DNA of 45,202 bases from Deltaproteobacteria bacterium (GTDB lineage: Bacteria; Myxococcota_A; UBA796; GCA-2862545): NCBI GenBank assembly GCA_007693595.1, contig REDI01000006.1:1-45202 (forward strand). Reading direction: 5' to 3'. Positions 42,119-45,202 of the stretch are shown here, piece by piece. Numbering within the stretch: the first letter of the stretch is position 1; every line of letters begins with the position of its first letter. The notes below the pieces were generated by a model. It did not search any database, was not told the DNA's origin, and saw only the letters and a program-made list of their open reading frames with translations. The translations under genes were made by a program, and so were the position numbers.

Positions 42119-43390
42119 TTGGACCTCTTCTCGACCCTCAGCGGGGCGCTCGATGTAGGCCTCGTAGCCTTGGGCCTGATCCTCCTCTCTCGGTGGGTCG
42201 CGCTGGTGGTGCTGTCGATCGTCGATGTGGTTGCACGGGCCGTGAGGCCCGTGGCCTCGGCGCCACCCTCGGGGCACCCCTGGCCCACCATCGCGGTCTT
42301 GGTGCCTGCGTATAACGAAGAGCGGGTCATCGAAGGCACCATCCTCAGCGTGCTCGAGGGGGACTATCCAGCCCTCTCGGTTGTGGTCATCGATGATGGC
42401 AGCGCGGACGCGACCTGGGATAAGATCGAGGGTTGGCAGGCGCGAGACTCACGGGTTCAAGGGGTGATGCAGCGCCCGAACCAGGGCAAGGCCGCGGCCT
42501 TGAACACGGGTATCGACGAGGTGGATGCCGAGATCCTGGTGACGGTCGACGCCGACACCGTCTTGGAGCGGGACGCGCTTCGGCGGCTGGTCGCGCCTCT
42601 GCTGCATGATCCTCGCGTGGGGGGGGTCGCGGGCAACATCAAGGTCGGCAATCGGCAGAACCTCATCACGGTGCTTCAGAGCATCGAGTACGTCACCGGG
42701 CTGAACCTGGTTCGACGGGCGGAGCACCGCCTGGGATGCATCATGACGGCCCCTGGGGCCGCCACCGCGTGGCGCCGCAGCGCGATCGTGAGTGTTGGAG
42801 GCTTCTCGGCTGAGACCCGCGTCGAAGACACCGACCTGACCCTCGCGGTGCAGCGCGCGGGCTGGAAAGTCCTCTACCAGCCCGACGCGGTCGCGTACAC
42901 CGAGGCTCCGAGCACTTGGCCAGGGTTGGTCGCGCAGCGCACACGATGGATCTGGGGCTTTATCCAGGTCGCCTTCAAGCATCGGGGAGGCCTCTTTCGG
43001 CATGGAACCGTCGGCTGGCTGGGACTGCCCGATCTCATCTATCGAAACATCCTGGCCTTCTTGCTCCTCCCCTTGATATTTCCTGGCCTCTGGAGGCTCG
43101 TGGTCGCGTTTTCTTGGTGGGGCTTGCTCGAGCTGATGATCGGGCTGGTGGCTCTTGATCTTCTAGCCTCGATCCTCTCCTACGTCGAAGATCGGGAGCG
43201 GGTCGCCGAGCTCATCTGGGTGCCGCTGCGGCGGTTGATCTGGCCCTGGTTCCTGGCGGGCGTGCTCGTCAGGGTCCTGTGGATCACCGCGCGGGACGGA
43301 TCGGTGCCGTGGGCGAAGCTCGGCCGCACCGGCACCGTCGCGCGCGCTGCCCAGGAGCCCTCCGGCCCGCGCGTTGTCCGTAGACGTTGA
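42119..43390 (+). CDS. Processive family-2 glycosyltransferase (PgaC/IcaA/BcsA-like)
   Basis: 423 residues if started at TTG 42119, which has GGTGAG six bases upstream and lies five bases after the preceding stop; an ATG further upstream would overlap the lipoprotein gene. An N-terminal transmembrane helix (about 13-40), GT2 catalytic domain with IDDGS (91-95), DADT (144-147), ED (236-237) and QRTRW (273-277), and three or four C-terminal transmembrane helices. The QxxRW signature marks processive synthases of beta-linked polysaccharides, such as poly-GlcNAc, cellulose or hyaluronan. Which sugar is used cannot be told. There are no accessory polysaccharide genes in the window other than the adjacent lipoprotein. 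Confidence 0.9.
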   Translation: MDLFSTLSGALDVGLVALGLILLSRWVALVVLSIVDVVARAVRPVASAPPSGHPWPTIAVLVPAYNEERVIEGTILSVLEGDYPALSVVVIDDGSADATWDKIEGWQARDSRVQGVMQRPNQGKAAALNTGIDEVDAEILVTVDADTVLERDALRRLVAPLLHDPRVGGVAGNIKVGNRQNLITVLQSIEYVTGLNLVRRAEHRLGCIMTAPGAATAWRRSAIVSVGGFSAETRVEDTDLTLAVQRAGWKVLYQPDAVAYTEAPSTWPGLVAQRTRWIWGFIQVAFKHRGGLFRHGTVGWLGLPDLIYRNILAFLLLPLIFPGLWRLVVAFSWWGLLELMIGLVALDLLASILSYVEDRERVAELIWVPLRRLIWPWFLAGVLVRVLWITARDGSVPWAKLGRTGTVARAAQEPSGPRVVRRR

Positions 43391-43391
43391 C

Positions 43392-43745
43392 TCAGCCGCC
43401 GAGCGATCGCAGACACGCCATGCAAAGGGGGCTCTCTGGCACCACTCGCAGTCTTCGCAGTGCGATGGGCTCGTCGCACCGGGTGCAATAGCCGAAGCTC
43501 CCGTCGTCCACCCTCGATAAGGCCCGTCGGACGGCGTCGAGCCTCCGTTCCAACATCGCCTTCTCGGCGAGGGCCATCTGCTGTTGCTGCATGGCATCCA
43601 TGCGAGAGAGCCGTCCTTGTTCGGTGCCTAAGGCGACGGTCTGGGTTCGCCCTCCGTCGTCTCCACGTCGCGTCGCGAGCTCCTCATCGAGGTTGCGCAA
43701 GATCTCGATGATCGGGGCCAGCTCTTCGTCGGTCGGGTCGGGCAC
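43392..43745 (-). CDS. DksA/TraR-family zinc-finger protein
   Basis: 117 residues from GTG 43745, chosen because GGAG stands five bases upstream; a GTG at 43811 (139 residues) would overlap homoserine dehydrogenase by 22 bases and has no ribosome site. A coiled-coil N-terminal part (about 5-80, with MQQQQMALAEKAMLERRL) is followed by a C4 zinc finger: C87, C90, C108 and C111 (CTRC and CMAC). DksA/TraR proteins bind RNA polymerase through the secondary channel and modulate initiation with ppGpp. The acidic pair usually found at the coiled-coil tip (DxxDxA) is not obvious here, so it may be a shorter TraR/DksA-like regulator with altered activity. Confidence 0.83.
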   Translation of the reverse strand: MPDPTDEELAPIIEILRNLDEELATRRGDDGGRTQTVALGTEQGRLSRMDAMQQQQMALAEKAMLERRLDAVRRALSRVDDGSFGYCTRCDEPIALRRLRVVPESPLCMACLRSLGG

Positions 43746-43789
43746 GGGGGCTCCAGGACGTGGGGGTCGGGTAGGCGGAAGAGGGCGCT

Positions 43790-44815
43790 TTAGGAGCTGA
43801 ATCTGTTGCACGCCGCCCGGGCGTCGGCGAGCAGGGCCCTCGCGGTAGTCTCCGGGCCGAAGCCCGGGCCGGTGAGCCCGAGTGGGGTGGCGTGGAAGCG
43901 CTGGGTATGAAGGATCACGCCGTTGTCGCTCGGACCGAGACGGCCCAAGGGAGACTCGGCTGGCACAGGCTCGAGCGCGCACCGCACCCCCGTTCCGCTG
44001 GCGCGGCCGACGTAGCGCAGCCGCTCGCCAGCGTCCCTGGCTGCGAGGACTCTCCGAGCGAAGGAGCCGTCGAGCGTGCGTAAGGCGTCGTGAAGATCGG
44101 TGGCTGAGAGCCCGCGCCAGTTCGGAGGCGCCAAGGGCTCCACGTCGAGCATCGGCGCTCGCTGCCACAACGACGCCAGGTGACCCAGGATCGTGAGCTT
44201 GCGGCCGACGTCCGCCCCGGAGAGGTCCAAGGTGGGGTCCGGTTCGGAATAGCCCTGGTCCTTCGCATCGAAAACGGCGTCGCTGAAGCGCTGCCCGGCC
44301 GCGACGCGCTCGAGCACGAAGTGCAGGGTGCCCGAGACCACGGCCTGAATGCTGCGCACCGTGTCGCCCTCTTCACGGAGGCGCAAGAGGCAGGAGGCTG
44401 AGGGGACTCCCGCCCCGACGGTGCTCGCGAGACCCAGCGTGCGTCGCTCCCAGGCTGGCCGCCACAGATCCCAAGGAGCCGCCGGACGGGAGAGCGGAAC
44501 CTTGTTCGCTGTCACGACGGCGTGGCCGTAGCTCAAGGCCTCGAGCCAGAGCGTGGTGTTGTCGCCGACCGCAGCGTCGATGACGAGGCCAGCGGTCGGA
44601 GGGAGGGCCATCGGGCCAGCCCCCAGGCTCGAGAGGGGGCGACCCGCGAGCTTGTGCGCCCGGACGAGCGCGGGCTCCTGCGTGAGGAGCAAGCCCGAGG
44701 TGTCCGCCACTCCCCAGAGCTGGAGGTGCTCGGTCCACTTGGGGAGCAGGCCCAGCAGGGCTCGACCGACCTGCCCGCAGCCGAGCAGGAGGAGTGGGCG
44801 TGGAAAAGTGGACAT
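43790..44815 (-). CDS. hom: Homoserine dehydrogenase
   Basis: 341 residues, ATG at 44815 with GGAGG six to seven bases upstream. NAD(P)-binding GCGQVG at 12-17, TANKVPL near 102-108, TVGAGVPS near 132-139, SGTLHFVL near 160-167 and the family signature GYSEPDPTLDLSG near 188-200 with the catalytic Lys in RKLTILG. The enzyme reduces aspartate semialdehyde to homoserine, the branch point to Thr and Met, in the cytoplasm. No ACT domain at the C terminus, so there is no Thr-feedback domain in this copy, as in the E. coli ThrA/MetL dehydrogenase part. Its stop lies 45 bases upstream of the chosen DksA-like start. Confidence 0.94.
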   Translation of the reverse strand: MSTFPRPLLLLGCGQVGRALLGLLPKWTEHLQLWGVADTSGLLLTQEPALVRAHKLAGRPLSSLGAGPMALPPTAGLVIDAAVGDNTTLWLEALSYGHAVVTANKVPLSRPAAPWDLWRPAWERRTLGLASTVGAGVPSASCLLRLREEGDTVRSIQAVVSGTLHFVLERVAAGQRFSDAVFDAKDQGYSEPDPTLDLSGADVGRKLTILGHLASLWQRAPMLDVEPLAPPNWRGLSATDLHDALRTLDGSFARRVLAARDAGERLRYVGRASGTGVRCALEPVPAESPLGRLGPSDNGVILHTQRFHATPLGLTGPGFGPETTARALLADARAACNRFSS

Positions 44816-45202
44816 GCAGCGACCTCCTGTCGCATCATAGGCTAGGACCGCTCCTGAGGGCTACCAAGAGGGGGCAGGTTGGGTCCAGGATCGCCTGTCT
44901 CGCCGAACCGACCGCGCACGCGGGGTATGAAGCACCTCGGAGAGAAAGATCACGCACCGCGTTGCGCGCCTGCGCTAGCAGTCATTATAGGCGCTGGGCT
45001 TGACCGGGAGGCCGTCACGGTCGCCGTCGAGCAGACCAGCCACCCGCTGGTTCTTGACAGTCTCTTCGGAGTCTGATAAGCGGCGTCGGCGTCAACGAGG
45101 GTAACCTCGACGGCGCGGCGCGCTCCAGCGGGAACTGCGCGAGATCCTTGAAATTCAGGCAGCAGTGGAAGATGAGCGTTCTGTCATCTTGCGAGCGCAA
45201 GG
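44816..45202. other. Right-end region without an intact gene
   Basis: About 390 bases. No start-to-stop reading frame shows coding character. The minus strand contains a short frame with an LDGDRDGLP sequence (see the pseudogene entry). No tRNA, obvious terminator or long repeat was seen. The promoter of hom should lie near 44840-44900. Confidence 0.6.
44975..45091 (-). pseudogene. Possible decayed tail of an Asp-rich (Excalibur-like) exported protein
   Basis: On the minus strand an open stretch of 38 codons without a start, between in-frame stops at 45092-45094 and 44975-44977, encodes VAGLLDGDRDGLP and ends in YNDC. LDGDRDG is the calcium-binding core of Excalibur-type domains. A second reading frame just upstream, around 45140-45180, contains HCCLNFKDL, which may be the rest of a similar motif out of frame. 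A single frameshift would join them. The similarity is short and the spacing longer than in typical Excalibur domains, so this is only a weak suggestion. Confidence 0.22.

Noticed and set aside
43746-43811. Alternative GTG start at 43811 for the DksA-like gene
   Set aside because: Overlaps homoserine dehydrogenase by 22 bases and lacks a Shine-Dalgarno; GTG 43745 has GGAG five bases upstream.

Overview
The window reads as a high-GC chromosomal segment of a predatory or social Gram-negative bacterium, most probably Myxococcota. Support for this is two C-terminal tails of the MYXO-CTERM type (a Gly-Cys-x-Cys motif, a hydrophobic helix, then basic residues) at 246-248 and 2764. Further support is the large number of lipoproteins (at least nine) and exported proteins, exported caspase-like peptidases and a Gly-rich alpha-2-macroglobulin-like giant. 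The lineage call is an inference. No rRNA, tRNA, CRISPR array, insertion sequence or phage gene was seen. Gene density is high, with many ATGA or TGATG stop/start overlaps.

Layout. Bases 1-248 hold the tail of an Asp-Thr-repeat surface protein. Bases 344-12680 (minus) hold a giant alpha-2-macroglobulin/TPR protein, a voltage-gated-type K+ channel with an RCK domain, a phosphodiester glycosidase with three SLH repeats and a MYXO-CTERM tail, a fatty acid hydroxylase-family membrane protein and a polytopic membrane protein. At 12857-13507 (plus) is an M23 peptidase. At 13514-15667 (minus) are an AhpD-like peroxidase, the arsenosugar radical SAM enzyme ArsS and an AIM24-family protein. At 15784-18617 (plus) are three exported proteins: a DUF547 lipoprotein, a CHAP/NlpC-like plus YARHG protein and an orphan lipoprotein.

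Bases 18614-26559 (minus) run PlsC, M3 oligopeptidase, then three genes that look like an accessory defence module. These are a 1074-residue protein with an Mrr-like nuclease domain and a STAND-like helical body, an AAA_21-type ATPase, and a small TOPRIM/DUF4276-like partner. The last two resemble the ATPase-plus-TOPRIM pairs of the OLD, RloA/B and PARIS kind.

At 26656-28950 (plus) is a CocE/NonD hydrolase lipoprotein. At 29125-34820 (plus) is a compact four-gene cassette: two paralogous exported caspases followed by two LPP20-like lipoproteins, the last with a DUF4384-like domain. I consider this and the nuclease/ATPase/TOPRIM module the two best candidates for undescribed systems.

Bases 34905-41069 (minus) hold DDAH-like hydrolase, glycogen phosphorylase, a nucleotide pyrophosphatase/phosphodiesterase and a 5'-nucleotidase. 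The last three are tightly coupled. At 41164-43390 (plus) are an orphan lipoprotein and a processive family-2 glycosyltransferase. At 43392-44815 (minus) are homoserine dehydrogenase and a DksA/TraR zinc-finger protein. The right end (44816-45202) has no intact gene, only a possible decayed one.
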